Assembly: GCA_945833725.1 (NCBI GenBank)
Contig: CAMAFU010000026.1
Span: 1 to 13,770 of the forward strand
DNA length: 13,770 nucleotides
Source: an uncultured Treponema sp.
GTDB taxonomy: Bacteria > Spirochaetota > Spirochaetia > Treponematales > Treponemataceae
Reading direction: 5' to 3'
Shown: in pieces, positions 8,379-13,770 of the stretch
Layout of the letters: every line of letters begins with the position of its first letter
How positions within the stretch are numbered: the first letter of the stretch is position 1
Made by a program: the position numbers and the translations under genes
The notes under the pieces: model-generated
The model's database searches: none
What the model was told of the DNA's origin: nothing
Seen by the model: only the letters and a program-made list of their open reading frames with translations

Positions 8379-8864
8379 CTAGACTTCTATGCTTAAATTT
8401 GAGGCTACTCCGGCACTTTCTGCATAAACAGAAACTCTGCCCCGGTAAGGATTGCGGCGTTTTAACTCGTCCAGGCTGGCACCAAGCTGTTCAATGTGAA
8501 TTTTAAGAATCTGCTGATTTTTTTTATTCTGGGCAAGGACTTTTTCTTTTAAATCTGAAAGTTCTTTCTGCATGGTGTGAACGCTGTTTTCTTCTTCTGC
8601 AAAACTGCCCTGTATTTCAAACGAAGTTACCATTCTTTGAACAGGTTCTATTACTTTCTGAAGGTTTGAAATATTTGCAACTATCTGTTCTTCCAGCTGA
8701 GTGTGGGCTTTCAGTGCCTGTCCATCGTCTGAATATATTTTGTTTTCCTGATGTTCCAGCACATTAAGGTACTCCCGGAATTTGTCTCTCTGCATTTCCA
8801 AAAGTTTCCGCAGCCTTTTTAAAACAGCGACCCTTTCATCAATTTCAACTTTTGTTAATTCCAT
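8379..8864 (-). CDS. FlgN-like flagellar export chaperone (putative)
   Basis: Predicted all-helical cytoplasmic protein of 161 residues with no signal or membrane segment. Long heptad-like helices run through LLEMQRDKFREYLNVLEHQENKIY, the LEEQIVANISNLQKVIEPVQRMV region and MQKELSDLKEKVLAQNKKNQQIL. It ends in a Pro/Tyr/Gly tail with NPYRGRVSVYAESAG. This size, helical pattern and tail resemble FlgN, the export chaperone for hook-associated proteins FlgK and FlgL. It follows fliS after only three bases, with its AGGGG ribosome-binding site inside the end of fliS, so the two are surely co-translated from one mRNA. The link to flagella rests mostly on that position; sequence similarity of FlgN proteins is low. 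It could instead be a lineage-specific flagellar helper. Confidence 0.62.
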   Translation of the reverse strand: MELTKVEIDERVAVLKRLRKLLEMQRDKFREYLNVLEHQENKIYSDDGQALKAHTQLEEQIVANISNLQKVIEPVQRMVTSFEIQGSFAEEENSVHTMQKELSDLKEKVLAQNKKNQQILKIHIEQLGASLDELKRRNPYRGRVSVYAESAGVASNLSIEV

Positions 8865-8867
8865 AAG

Positions 8868-9311
8868 CTACCCCTGAATATTCAGTCCGCTTCCAGCAGA
8901 ATAACGGCGGGTATTGGCTTCGCTTGATGCAGCAGATGACCAGGCCGTGTAAAGTTCTGTAATCATATTAAGGACAGATTCCAGTTTTGCCTTGTCTTTT
9001 GTTATGTTTGCCGAAGTAAGTTCCTGATTGAAATATACATATAGCGACATAAGGTTAGATGCAATCTGGCCGCCTTTATCCATATTAAGGCTTACCTGAA
9101 GTTCGCTTATTATGTCCTGAGTTTTCATAAGGTAATTGCCGAATTTTTCTATATTGCGGGCTTCGACCTTTTCTGTTGAATTAAAACATTCCAGGGCATT
9201 CTTTAAATTTTTTATTGCACCTTCATACAAAAGTACCACAAGTTTTCCCTGACTGGCAGTTTTTATTCCTGTATTCTGATATGCCGCATAGGCACTGTTT
9301 GCAAAAGCCAT
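8868..9311 (-). CDS. fliS: Flagellar secretion chaperone FliS
   Basis: Cytoplasmic chaperone that binds the C-terminal helix of flagellin, prevents its premature polymerisation and delivers it to the export gate. The 147-residue length is close to the family norm. The N-terminal signature is clear: AYAAYQNTGIKTASQGKLVVLLYEGAIKNLKNAL. It is followed by helices containing KFGNYLMKTQDIISELQVSLNMDKGGQIASNLMSLYVYFNQEL, typical of the four-helix bundle. The ATG is preceded by a strong GGGAGGAA. It sits 26 bases after the SPOR-domain gene and three bases before the FlgN-like gene. Spirochaete flagella are periplasmic, so the client would be the FlaB core proteins; this is an inference, as no flagellin gene is in the window. 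Confidence 0.9.
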   Translation of the reverse strand: MAFANSAYAAYQNTGIKTASQGKLVVLLYEGAIKNLKNALECFNSTEKVEARNIEKFGNYLMKTQDIISELQVSLNMDKGGQIASNLMSLYVYFNQELTSANITKDKAKLESVLNMITELYTAWSSAASSEANTRRYSAGSGLNIQG

Positions 9312-9337
9312 AAATAATTCCTCCCGAAACCTTATTT

Positions 9338-10234
9338 TTAGTTTTTTGCTATATAACTTTCTACTTCAGAAAACTCGTTAATGGCACGAATACATTTCTG
9401 CCAGTACTGGGCTTCCTGTTTTGTTGTATAAGGCCCAACCCTTACACGGTAAAAAAGTTTTCCTTTTTCTTTGTGGGTAAAAACTTCATTTGGAATTTTA
9501 TTGTTTTCAAGAATTTTTCTGGCATCGTCGGCAAGTTTTTTTACTTCATAGGAACCAACCTGAATCCAGTAAGTATCTGGAACAGAAGCCTTTGTTTCTG
9601 CCGGTTTTGAAGCAGTTTTTTTAGCAGGAACTGCCGTCTTTTTTACAGCAGGTTTTGAAACAGGTTTTGAAACAGGTTTTTGTTCAACTTTTGGCCCGGC
9701 AACTTTTTCCTGAGATACAACTGCAGAAGAAGGAGTCTCCGCAGCCTGAACTTTCTGTTCAACTTTCGGTTCATTAAAACTTTCTGCCGGAGCATAGTTT
9801 TTTGCGGCAGGGGCAGAAGGTTTTAAGGCATTTAAATCTATTACTGTAGTTACAGAAGTTACAGAAGGAGTAGTTTCTATTAAGTAAACATTGTCGGAAT
9901 ACAAAGTGGCATTTTCAACTTTTACAGGCTGACCGGAAGCCTCATCTTTTGCATTTACCGGCTCTTCTACAGGAGAAACGGAAGATTCAGAATTTTTGCC
10001 GGCTTCGGACATTCCATCGTTTTCTGGAAAAATTTCGCTGTTTCTGAAAATATTTTCATTTCCTGATGAGGAAACTGAAGAAAAACTGTTAAGACCGTCA
10101 GAATAACTTAACGATGTCTGAACAGGACTTTTATTTTGAACTGCAGGAGAATAAAGGATAAGGGCCGCACCAATTACCACAAGCAAAAACACGCCGGCAG
10201 CCGCTACAATCCAAAGAGTTTTTTTCTGTTCCAT
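9338..10234 (-). CDS. SPOR-domain membrane protein
   Basis: Bitopic membrane protein whose C-terminal SPOR domain is expected to bind denuded peptidoglycan in the periplasm. I place the start at the ATG at 10234 (298 residues). An in-frame GTG at 10249 would put the only ribosome-binding site, GAGG (10247-10244), inside the gene. A short cytoplasmic head MEQKK precedes a membrane segment (about 7-28), then a long low-complexity linker rich in Ser, Pro, Ala, Val and Lys with repeated PVSKP and VEQK units. The SPOR domain (about 220-298) shows DTYWIQVGSYEVKKLADDAR, then LFYRVRVGPYTTKQEAQ. It heads a gene group with fliS and the FlgN-like gene, which suggests a link to flagellar or wall assembly. 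The linker is likely to vary rapidly. The family call is firm; its specific role is unknown. Confidence 0.85.
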   Translation of the reverse strand: MEQKKTLWIVAAAGVFLLVVIGAALILYSPAVQNKSPVQTSLSYSDGLNSFSSVSSSGNENIFRNSEIFPENDGMSEAGKNSESSVSPVEEPVNAKDEASGQPVKVENATLYSDNVYLIETTPSVTSVTTVIDLNALKPSAPAAKNYAPAESFNEPKVEQKVQAAETPSSAVVSQEKVAGPKVEQKPVSKPVSKPAVKKTAVPAKKTASKPAETKASVPDTYWIQVGSYEVKKLADDARKILENNKIPNEVFTHKEKGKLFYRVRVGPYTTKQEAQYWQKCIRAINEFSEVESYIAKN

Positions 10235-10337
10235 AGTTGAAAACCTCACAAAACCAAAAATGATTCCTTTCTTTTTTTATCGGCCGCACAAAAAAAAGGT
10301 TTAGTCATTTTTTAAGGTTGAATTAACACTGTAATTT

Positions 10338-10359
10338 GTCAGGATGTTTTTGCCCTGAC
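10338..10359. repeat. Six-base inverted repeat upstream of the SPOR gene
   Basis: GTCAGG (10338-10343) and CCTGAC (10354-10359) form a perfect six-base stem with a ten-base loop, in the leader of the minus-strand SPOR gene. An AGGAGG-like sequence lies next to it on the minus strand (10370-10365), but the ATG only two bases after it opens a seven-codon frame. It may be a leader structure; no function can be assigned. Confidence 0.35.
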
Positions 10360-10376
10360 CATTTCCTCCTTAAATT

Positions 10377-10406
10377 TTTGTATCGCTTACTTGACAAAGT
10401 TAGCAA
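10377..10406 (-). promoter_or_regulatory. Weak candidate promoter for the SPOR-fliS-FlgN-like cluster
   Basis: On the minus strand TTGCTA (10406-10401) and TACAAA (10382-10377) are 18 bases apart, each matching four of six consensus bases. The -35 lies inside the left palindrome of the feo operator, so the divergent cluster could share that regulator. The match is weak. Confidence 0.22.
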
Positions 10407-10420
10407 TAGCTAACTATATT
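10391..10420 (+). promoter_or_regulatory. Promoter of the feo operon
   Basis: A perfect -35 TTGACA (10391-10396) and TATATT (10415-10420) are spaced by 18 bases. Transcription should begin near 10427 and run into feoA, whose ATG is at 10467. The spacer between the two hexamers is almost completely filled by a 16-base palindrome, as expected for a repressed promoter. Confidence 0.75.
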
Positions 10421-10451
10421 AATTCTCAACTAGTTAGCTATTGCTAACTTT
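10396..10451. promoter_or_regulatory. Double palindromic operator at the feo promoter
   Basis: GTTAGCAATAGCTAAC (10399-10414) and its exact reverse complement GTTAGCTATTGCTAAC (10433-10448) are each palindromes of GTTAGC/GCTAAC half-sites, with centres 34 bases apart. Together with their flanks they form a perfect 21-base inverted repeat (10396-10416 and 10431-10451). The first fills the -35/-10 spacer and the second covers about +6 to +22. Because the left arm lies upstream of the expected start point, it should act as DNA rather than as an RNA hairpin. Half-sites of this type resemble those of DtxR/IdeR-family metal repressors more than the classical Fur box. The regulator itself is not in the window. 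Confidence 0.72.
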
Positions 10452-10466
10452 TAACAGGAGGTTTTC

Positions 10467-10676
10467 ATGCCCATTTTTATGGCCCAAATTGGAAAAGAAT
10501 ATCAGGTAAAAAAAATCGGTGGTCTGGATGAAACAAGACGGCATTTAAAAAATCTCGGGTTTGTAACCGGGAGCAATGTTTGCGTAGTTGCCGTAGTGAA
10601 CAAAAATTTAATTGTACAGATTAAAGATTCCAGAGTGGCATTAGGCAGGGAACTGGCAGGAAAAATAATTGTTTAA
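10467..10676 (+). CDS. feoA: FeoA-family protein (first copy)
   Basis: Small cytoplasmic SH3-like protein of 69 residues that should bind FeoB and support Fe2+ uptake. It matches the FeoA pattern: an opening IGKEYQVKKIGG, the helix ETRRHLKNLGFVTGSNVCVV, and a C-terminal RVALGRELAGKIIV that corresponds to the usual G..ialr..eA..I ending. It is the first gene after the feo promoter; AGGAGG (10456-10461) sits five bases before the ATG. A gap of 133 bases with structured DNA separates it from the second feoA. The two FeoA proteins differ strongly in sequence, so they are probably not a recent duplication and may have different partners or roles. Confidence 0.9.
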   Translation: MPIFMAQIGKEYQVKKIGGLDETRRHLKNLGFVTGSNVCVVAVVNKNLIVQIKDSRVALGRELAGKIIV

Positions 10677-10703
10677 TGGGAAACTTGTGTTAGGCACTGG
10701 AGG

Positions 10704-10768
10704 GCGGCTTTGCCGGTCCTATGGACTGGAGCGAAAGCGGAACCCGTAAGCGCCGACGGCTTTAGCCG
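10704..10768. repeat. Chain of mini-hairpins between the two feoA genes
   Basis: The gap between the feoA genes has a GC-rich patch with consecutive stem-loops: CGGC-TTT-GCCG (10705-10715), then CCGGTCC-TAT-GGACTGG (10713-10729, seven pairs with one G-T; it overlaps the first), then a GC-GAAA-GC motif (10731-10738), and CGGC-TTTA-GCCG (10757-10768). The patch from 10704 to 10740 aligns with the minus strand at 2470-2430. The patch lies inside the operon with no following T-run, so it would be transcribed and could shape mRNA processing or stability between the feoA cistrons. Confidence 0.6.
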
Positions 10769-10809
10769 GGACACCCAAAAAATATTCAAAAAAAACAAGA
10801 GAGGTTTTT

Positions 10810-11034
10810 ATGACTTTACGAGAAGCAAAACCTGGATGCAAAGTTTCAGTAAAAAAACTTTCCGGGCAGGGAGCTGTTAAGCGAAGGATTATGGACATGG
10901 GTATTACGAAGGGAGTTGAAATTTCTGTAATAAAAACGGCTCCTTTAGGCGATCCAGTTGAAGTTAATGTGAGAGGCTATGAACTTTCTGTTCGTAAGGC
11001 TGATGCAGAATTTATTGAAGTTGAGGTTATATAA
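10810..11034 (+). CDS. feoA: FeoA-family protein (second copy)
   Basis: Second small SH3-like FeoA protein, 74 residues, and the more typical of the two: TLREAKPGCKVSVKKL, then the helix KRRIMDMGITKGVEISVIKTAPLGDPVEV, and the ending GYELSVRKADAEFIEV. It is expected to interact with the cytoplasmic GTPase domain of FeoB. AGAGG (10800-10804) precedes the ATG by five bases. It is separated from feoB by a single base (stop at 11032-11034, feoB ATG at 11036), and the feoB ribosome-binding site lies inside its last codons, so the two are tightly coupled. Confidence 0.93.
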   Translation: MTLREAKPGCKVSVKKLSGQGAVKRRIMDMGITKGVEISVIKTAPLGDPVEVNVRGYELSVRKADAEFIEVEVI

Positions 11035-11035
11035 A

Positions 11036-13417
11036 ATGAAAATTGCACTTGCAGGAAATCCTAATTCGGGAAAAACAACTTTGTTTAATTTGCTTACCGG
11101 TTCAAATCAGTTTGTAGGAAACTGGCCGGGCGTAACTGTTGAAAAAAAGACTGGAAAATTAAAAGGCCACAATGATGTGGAAATTGTAGACTTGCCGGGA
11201 GTGTATTCACTTTCGCCTTATTCTTTAGAAGAAGTTGTTTCCAGAAATTTTCTTGTAAACGAAAACCCTGATGCTGTTTTGAACATTATTGACGGAACTA
11301 ATCTGGAGCGAAACCTTTACCTTACAACACAGCTGCTGGAACTGGGAATTCCAACAGTAATTGCCGTAAACATGATGGATGCTGTCTGCAAAAACGGCGA
11401 TAAAATTCATACGGCGGAATTGGAAAAAAATCTTGGCTGCCCTGTTTTTGAAATTTCTGCCCTTAAAAACAAAGGCTGTATGGAAGCCGCCTCTGCTACA
11501 GTAAAAAGGGCTCTGGAAAAGAATACAGAAAAATACCCTTTCAGCTTTGATTCCTGCGTTGAACAGTGTCTGTCTTTTATTGAAAATTTAACGGATGGCA
11601 ATGTTAGTAAAGAAAAAAGCCGGTGGTACACGGTAAAACTTTTTGAAAAAGATTCAAAAATTCTTGAACAACTTAAAGAAAATGAAAATTTTGAATTCGA
11701 TTCTGAAACTTTACGCATAATTGAAAGCAAAATTAAGACTTGCGAAAAGGAAATGGACGATGATTCAGAATCTATTATTACAGGTCAACGCTACAAATAC
11801 ATTGAATCAATCATTAAATCCTGTGTTACAAAAAAGAACGGAAAAAATCACCTTTCTGTTTCCGACAAAATTGACCGGATTGTAACAAATAAGTATCTGT
11901 CACTTCCAATTTTTGCTGTTGTAATGTGGGCAGTTTATTATGTTTCGATGGTAACTGTAGGAGCAATGGCTACAGACTGGGCAAACGACGGACTTTTTGG
12001 AGACGGGTATCATCTTTTTGGCATTGGAAGCAGCCAGTACCAGAAGGATACCGATGAGTTTGCAGAAAAGTCCGCCATTCTGGAAGCCTTTGAAAACGGA
12101 GAATTCAAGTACATTTTGCAGGATGAAGAAACTTTAGAACTTTCTGAACCTGTTGAATTTTCTGAAGCTGATGTTGCCGAGGCAAAAGAAATAATAGAAA
12201 AATACAATGGCGAAGAACCTTCTCCAGAAAATTATGGCATTTGGGTACCGGGAATTCCTGTTATTGTAGAATTCGGTCTTGATAAAATCGGCTGTACCCA
12301 ATGGCTTAAAGGTCTTATTCTTGACGGAATTATAGCTGGAATTGGATCTGTCTTGGGCTTTGTACCGCAAATGTTTGTTCTGTTTCTTTTTCTTGCTTTT
12401 CTTGAATCTTGCGGTTATATGGCCCGCATTGCATTTATTATGGACAGGGTTTTCCGCCGGTTTGGACTTTCTGGAAAATCTTTTATTCCAATGCTTGTAG
12501 GAACAGGTTGCGGAATTCCAGGAATTATGGCAAGCCGCACAATCGAAAATGAGCAGGACCGCAGAATGACAGTAATAACAACCACATTCATTCCCTGCGG
12601 TGCAAAAACGCCGTTTATAGCCATGATTGCCGGTGCAATTTTTGGTGGTTCTCCATGGATTGCAACTGGTGCTTATTTTATTGGAATTGCAGCAATACTC
12701 TGTTCAGGAATTATGCTTAAAAAAACAAAAATATTTGCCGGGGAAGTTTCGCCTTTTGTAATGGAATTGCCTTCGTATCACTGGCCGGCTGTAGGAAACA
12801 TTCTCCGCTCTATGTGGGAAAGAGGCTGGTCGTTCATAAAAAAAGCAGGAACAATTATTCTTCTTTCTACAGTTGCAGTCTGGTTCCTTTCCTTTTTTGG
12901 CTGGCAGGACGGCAGTTTTGGAATGTTGGAAAAAGACCAGGTAGACTGTTCAATTCTTGCATACTTCGGTCGCGGAATCTGCTGGATTTTTAAACCTTTA
13001 GGCTGGGGAAACTGGCAGGCCACAGTAGCTGCAATTACCGGTCTTGTGGCAAAAGAAAATATTGTAGGAACTATGGGTATCCTTTACGGAGGAACAGAAG
13101 CCTACGCAAATATGGCAGCAGTTTTTACAAAAGTTACGGGAATGTCTTTCCTTATATTCAACCTGCTCTGTGCACCGTGTTTTGCCGCAATGGGAGCAAT
13201 AAAAAGAGAAATGAACAGTAAAAAATGGTTCTGGTTTGCCATTGGGTATGAATGTGGCTTTGCATACATTATATCGTTTATTGTAAATCAGCTTGGCAGC
13301 CTTTTTACAGGACAGGTTACAGGTTTTACCGGAATAATTGGAGTCGTTCTTGGTTCTGCATCTTTGGCAGGTCTTATTTATATGATATTCAGAAAAGACA
13401 AATACAAAACGGCATAA
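11036..13417 (+). CDS. feoB: Ferrous iron transport protein B (FeoB)
   Basis: Inner-membrane Fe2+ permease with an N-terminal GTPase domain, 793 residues. I start it at the ATG at 11036, where the Walker sequence follows at once and GAGG (11023-11026) is upstream; the longer frame from 10979 lies inside feoA. GTPase motifs: G1 GNPNSGKT (7-14), G2 T34 in NWPGVT, G3 DLPG (52-55), G4 NMMD (112-115), and G5 SALK from 141. The helical spacer and first membrane segment (about 289-310) follow. The gate region has GTGCGIPG (489-496) with C492, then PCGAKTPF, and a second gate with GLVAKENIVGTMGILYGG and CAPCFAAMGAIKRE. An acidic stretch of about 90 residues (about 312-405) follows the first membrane segment and appears to face the periplasm. 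Together with the variant GTGC gate it matches a Firmicutes-like subtype rather than E. coli FeoB. Confidence 0.96.
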   Translation: MKIALAGNPNSGKTTLFNLLTGSNQFVGNWPGVTVEKKTGKLKGHNDVEIVDLPGVYSLSPYSLEEVVSRNFLVNENPDAVLNIIDGTNLERNLYLTTQLLELGIPTVIAVNMMDAVCKNGDKIHTAELEKNLGCPVFEISALKNKGCMEAASATVKRALEKNTEKYPFSFDSCVEQCLSFIENLTDGNVSKEKSRWYTVKLFEKDSKILEQLKENENFEFDSETLRIIESKIKTCEKEMDDDSESIITGQRYKYIESIIKSCVTKKNGKNHLSVSDKIDRIVTNKYLSLPIFAVVMWAVYYVSMVTVGAMATDWANDGLFGDGYHLFGIGSSQYQKDTDEFAEKSAILEAFENGEFKYILQDEETLELSEPVEFSEADVAEAKEIIEKYNGEEPSPENYGIWVPGIPVIVEFGLDKIGCTQWLKGLILDGIIAGIGSVLGFVPQMFVLFLFLAFLESCGYMARIAFIMDRVFRRFGLSGKSFIPMLVGTGCGIPGIMASRTIENEQDRRMTVITTTFIPCGAKTPFIAMIAGAIFGGSPWIATGAYFIGIAAILCSGIMLKKTKIFAGEVSPFVMELPSYHWPAVGNILRSMWERGWSFIKKAGTIILLSTVAVWFLSFFGWQDGSFGMLEKDQVDCSILAYFGRGICWIFKPLGWGNWQATVAAITGLVAKENIVGTMGILYGGTEAYANMAAVFTKVTGMSFLIFNLLCAPCFAAMGAIKREMNSKKWFWFAIGYECGFAYIISFIVNQLGSLFTGQVTGFTGIIGVVLGSASLAGLIYMIFRKDKYKTA

Positions 13418-13438
13418 ATTAAATTTTTTATGTGAGGC

Positions 13439-13472
13439 GTGATAAAAACTACATCCGTGTATTTTTTATCAC
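13439..13472 (+). repeat. Long stem-loop just after feoB
   Basis: GTGATAAAAA (13439-13448) and TTTTTATCAC (13463-13472) are perfectly complementary. Inside them, after one mismatched pair, TACA and TGTA pair around a TCCG loop, making a 14-pair stem in total. It starts 21 bases after the feoB stop. In RNA it could protect the 3' end of feoB mRNA, or stop transcription together with the next hairpin; as DNA it could be a protein-binding site. Confidence 0.6.
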
Positions 13473-13473
13473 T

Positions 13474-13493
13474 GTTTGCTTCGCAAACTTTTT
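13474..13493 (+). terminator. Possible attenuating terminator between feoB and the Cys-rich gene
   Basis: GTTTGC-TTC-GCAAAC (13474-13488) is a perfect six-pair hairpin with a three-base loop, followed at once by five T (13489-13493). This fits a weak intrinsic terminator that could lower expression of the downstream small gene relative to feoB. It is also the first unit of the hairpin chain to its right. Confidence 0.45.
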
Positions 13494-13525
13494 CAGCGCA
13501 TCCATGCGCTGCCGCTAACGCGGAG
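13474..13525. repeat. Hairpin chain upstream of the Cys-rich gene
   Basis: Three consecutive perfect stem-loops occupy 50 bases: GTTTGC-TTC-GCAAAC (13474-13488), AGCGCA-TCCA-TGCGCT (13495-13510) and CCGC-TAAC-GCGG (13512-13523). They are GC-richer than the surrounding genes. The same order of sub-motifs (TTTGC-TYC-GCAAA, then ATCC, then CTAACGCG) recurs at 13717-13770 on the other side of the small gene. Confidence 0.55.
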
Positions 13526-13543
13526 TTTTTACAGGAGGATATT

Positions 13544-13696
13544 ATGGGAACTGTTATTGTATGTGCAATACTTTTTATAGTTATAACTGGAATAATAAAA
13601 TCGCTTTGCAAAAAACATCTGGACGCAAAAAAAAGCGGAAAGTGCTGTTGCGGTTGCAGCGGATGCCCTTCAAGTTATAAAAATGCGGAACAATAA
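13544..13696 (+). CDS. FeoB-associated Cys-rich membrane protein
   Basis: Small membrane protein of 50 residues, matching the FeoB-associated Cys-rich family often found after feoB. The start is the ATG at 13544 with AGGAGG at 13533-13538; a longer frame from a GTG at 13439 has no ribosome-binding site and would be read through the stem-loops. One membrane segment (about 3-20) contains C7. It is followed by a basic stretch with C22 and a short cytoplasmic tail carrying C34, C35, C36, C38 and C41 in GKCCCGCSGCP. The cysteines suggest binding of Fe2+ or another soft metal at the FeoB exit, a role proposed but not proven for the family; FeoC is absent. Its distance from feoB (126 bases) and the hairpins before it suggest separately tuned expression. 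Confidence 0.85.
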   Translation: MGTVIVCAILFIVITGIIKSLCKKHLDAKKSGKCCCGCSGCPSSYKNAEQ

Positions 13697-13716
13697 AAAC
13701 CATATATATGGGGGCA

Positions 13717-13770
13717 TTTTTTGCTCCGCAAAAAACCGGGCTATCCGCGGCTCCGGCGTCTAACGCGCCT
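13717..13770. repeat. Hairpin chain downstream of the Cys-rich gene (cut by window end)
   Basis: TTTTTTGC-TCC-GCAAAAAA (13717-13735) is a perfect eight-pair hairpin. It is followed by a GC-rich patch with CCGGG/CTCCGG pairing (13736-13756) and GGCG/CGCC pairing around CTAACG (13755-13769). It echoes the chain at 13474-13525. The first hairpin could also serve as the operon terminator, but no T-run follows it. Confidence 0.5.

Noticed and set aside
10338..10370. Seven-codon leader peptide on the minus strand next to AGGAGG
   Set aside because: The spacing to the ATG is only two bases and there is no regulatory codon run. Most likely chance.
10373..10400. Flagellar sigma-28 type promoter upstream of the SPOR gene (GCGATA-like -10)
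   Set aside because: The matching -35 (TAAAGTTT-like) is absent at the required spacing.
10680..10780. tRNA or riboswitch between the feoA genes
   Set aside because: The hairpins do not form a cloverleaf, and no known riboswitch core is recognisable. A hairpin-rich repeat fits better.
10979..11035. Upstream in-frame start for FeoB, adding 19 residues
   Set aside because: It lies inside feoA, has no ribosome-binding site, and would put a non-homologous head before the GTPase G1 motif. The ATG at 11036 has GAGG in the right place.
13439..13543. Longer GTG-initiated frame for the Cys-rich protein
   Set aside because: It would translate the stem-loops and hairpin chain. There is no ribosome-binding site before the GTG, and AGGAGG sits right before the ATG at 13544.
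13708..13770. Open frame from an ATG to the window end
   Set aside because: It has no ribosome-binding site, only 21 codons are visible, and it consists of the hairpin chain itself.
1..13770. CRISPR array, insertion sequence, prophage or defence genes
   Set aside because: No regularly spaced direct repeats, transposase, integrase or phage-like protein is visible on either strand.

Overview
The window looks like a chromosomal core region of an AT-rich spirochaete, most probably a Treponema or close relative. This is inferred from the gene repertoire (a flagellar FliS plus FlgN-like pair, a LolA-type carrier, a RodZ-like HTH membrane protein, FtsH) and from the general look of the proteins. 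No rRNA or species-diagnostic gene is present to prove it.

Layout. Positions 111-10234 are read on the minus strand, and 10391-13696 on the plus strand. In transcription order the minus strand carries two clusters. The first is SPOR-domain protein > fliS > FlgN-like chaperone (10234 down to 8379), a flagellum/cell-envelope group. The second is ftsH > lolA > rodZ-like > rimO > pcrA/uvrD-like helicase (8147 down to 111). ftsH and lolA overlap by ATGA, and the rodZ-like gene and rimO overlap by 14 bases. The helicase is separated from rimO by a 175-base gap that holds a cluster of small hairpins. The plus strand carries a ferrous-iron uptake operon: feoA > feoA (second copy) > feoB > a small Cys-rich FeoB-associated membrane protein.

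How the genes work together. FtsH (membrane protease), LolA (periplasmic lipoprotein carrier) and the RodZ-like protein all serve the cell envelope. RimO modifies ribosomal protein S12 and PcrA/UvrD is a repair helicase; both are housekeeping. FliS and the FlgN-like protein should be cytoplasmic chaperones for flagellar export substrates, and the SPOR protein probably binds peptidoglycan. The Feo operon imports Fe2+ and is preceded by a clear promoter. A 21-base perfect inverted repeat, made of two 16-base palindromes, covers its spacer and the start of its transcript; this is a strong candidate metal-regulator operator.

Most unusual signals. The intergenic spaces contain compact, GC-rich chains of mini-hairpins with three- or four-base loops. 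One type occurs in opposite orientations at about 2430-2470 and 10704-10740, with conserved stems, changed loops and one compensatory base-pair change. A second type appears to flank the small Cys-rich gene at 13474-13525 and 13717-13770. They could be a dispersed structured repeat family. No CRISPR array, tRNA, rRNA, insertion sequence or phage gene was seen, and no gene-free stretch exceeds about 235 bases.
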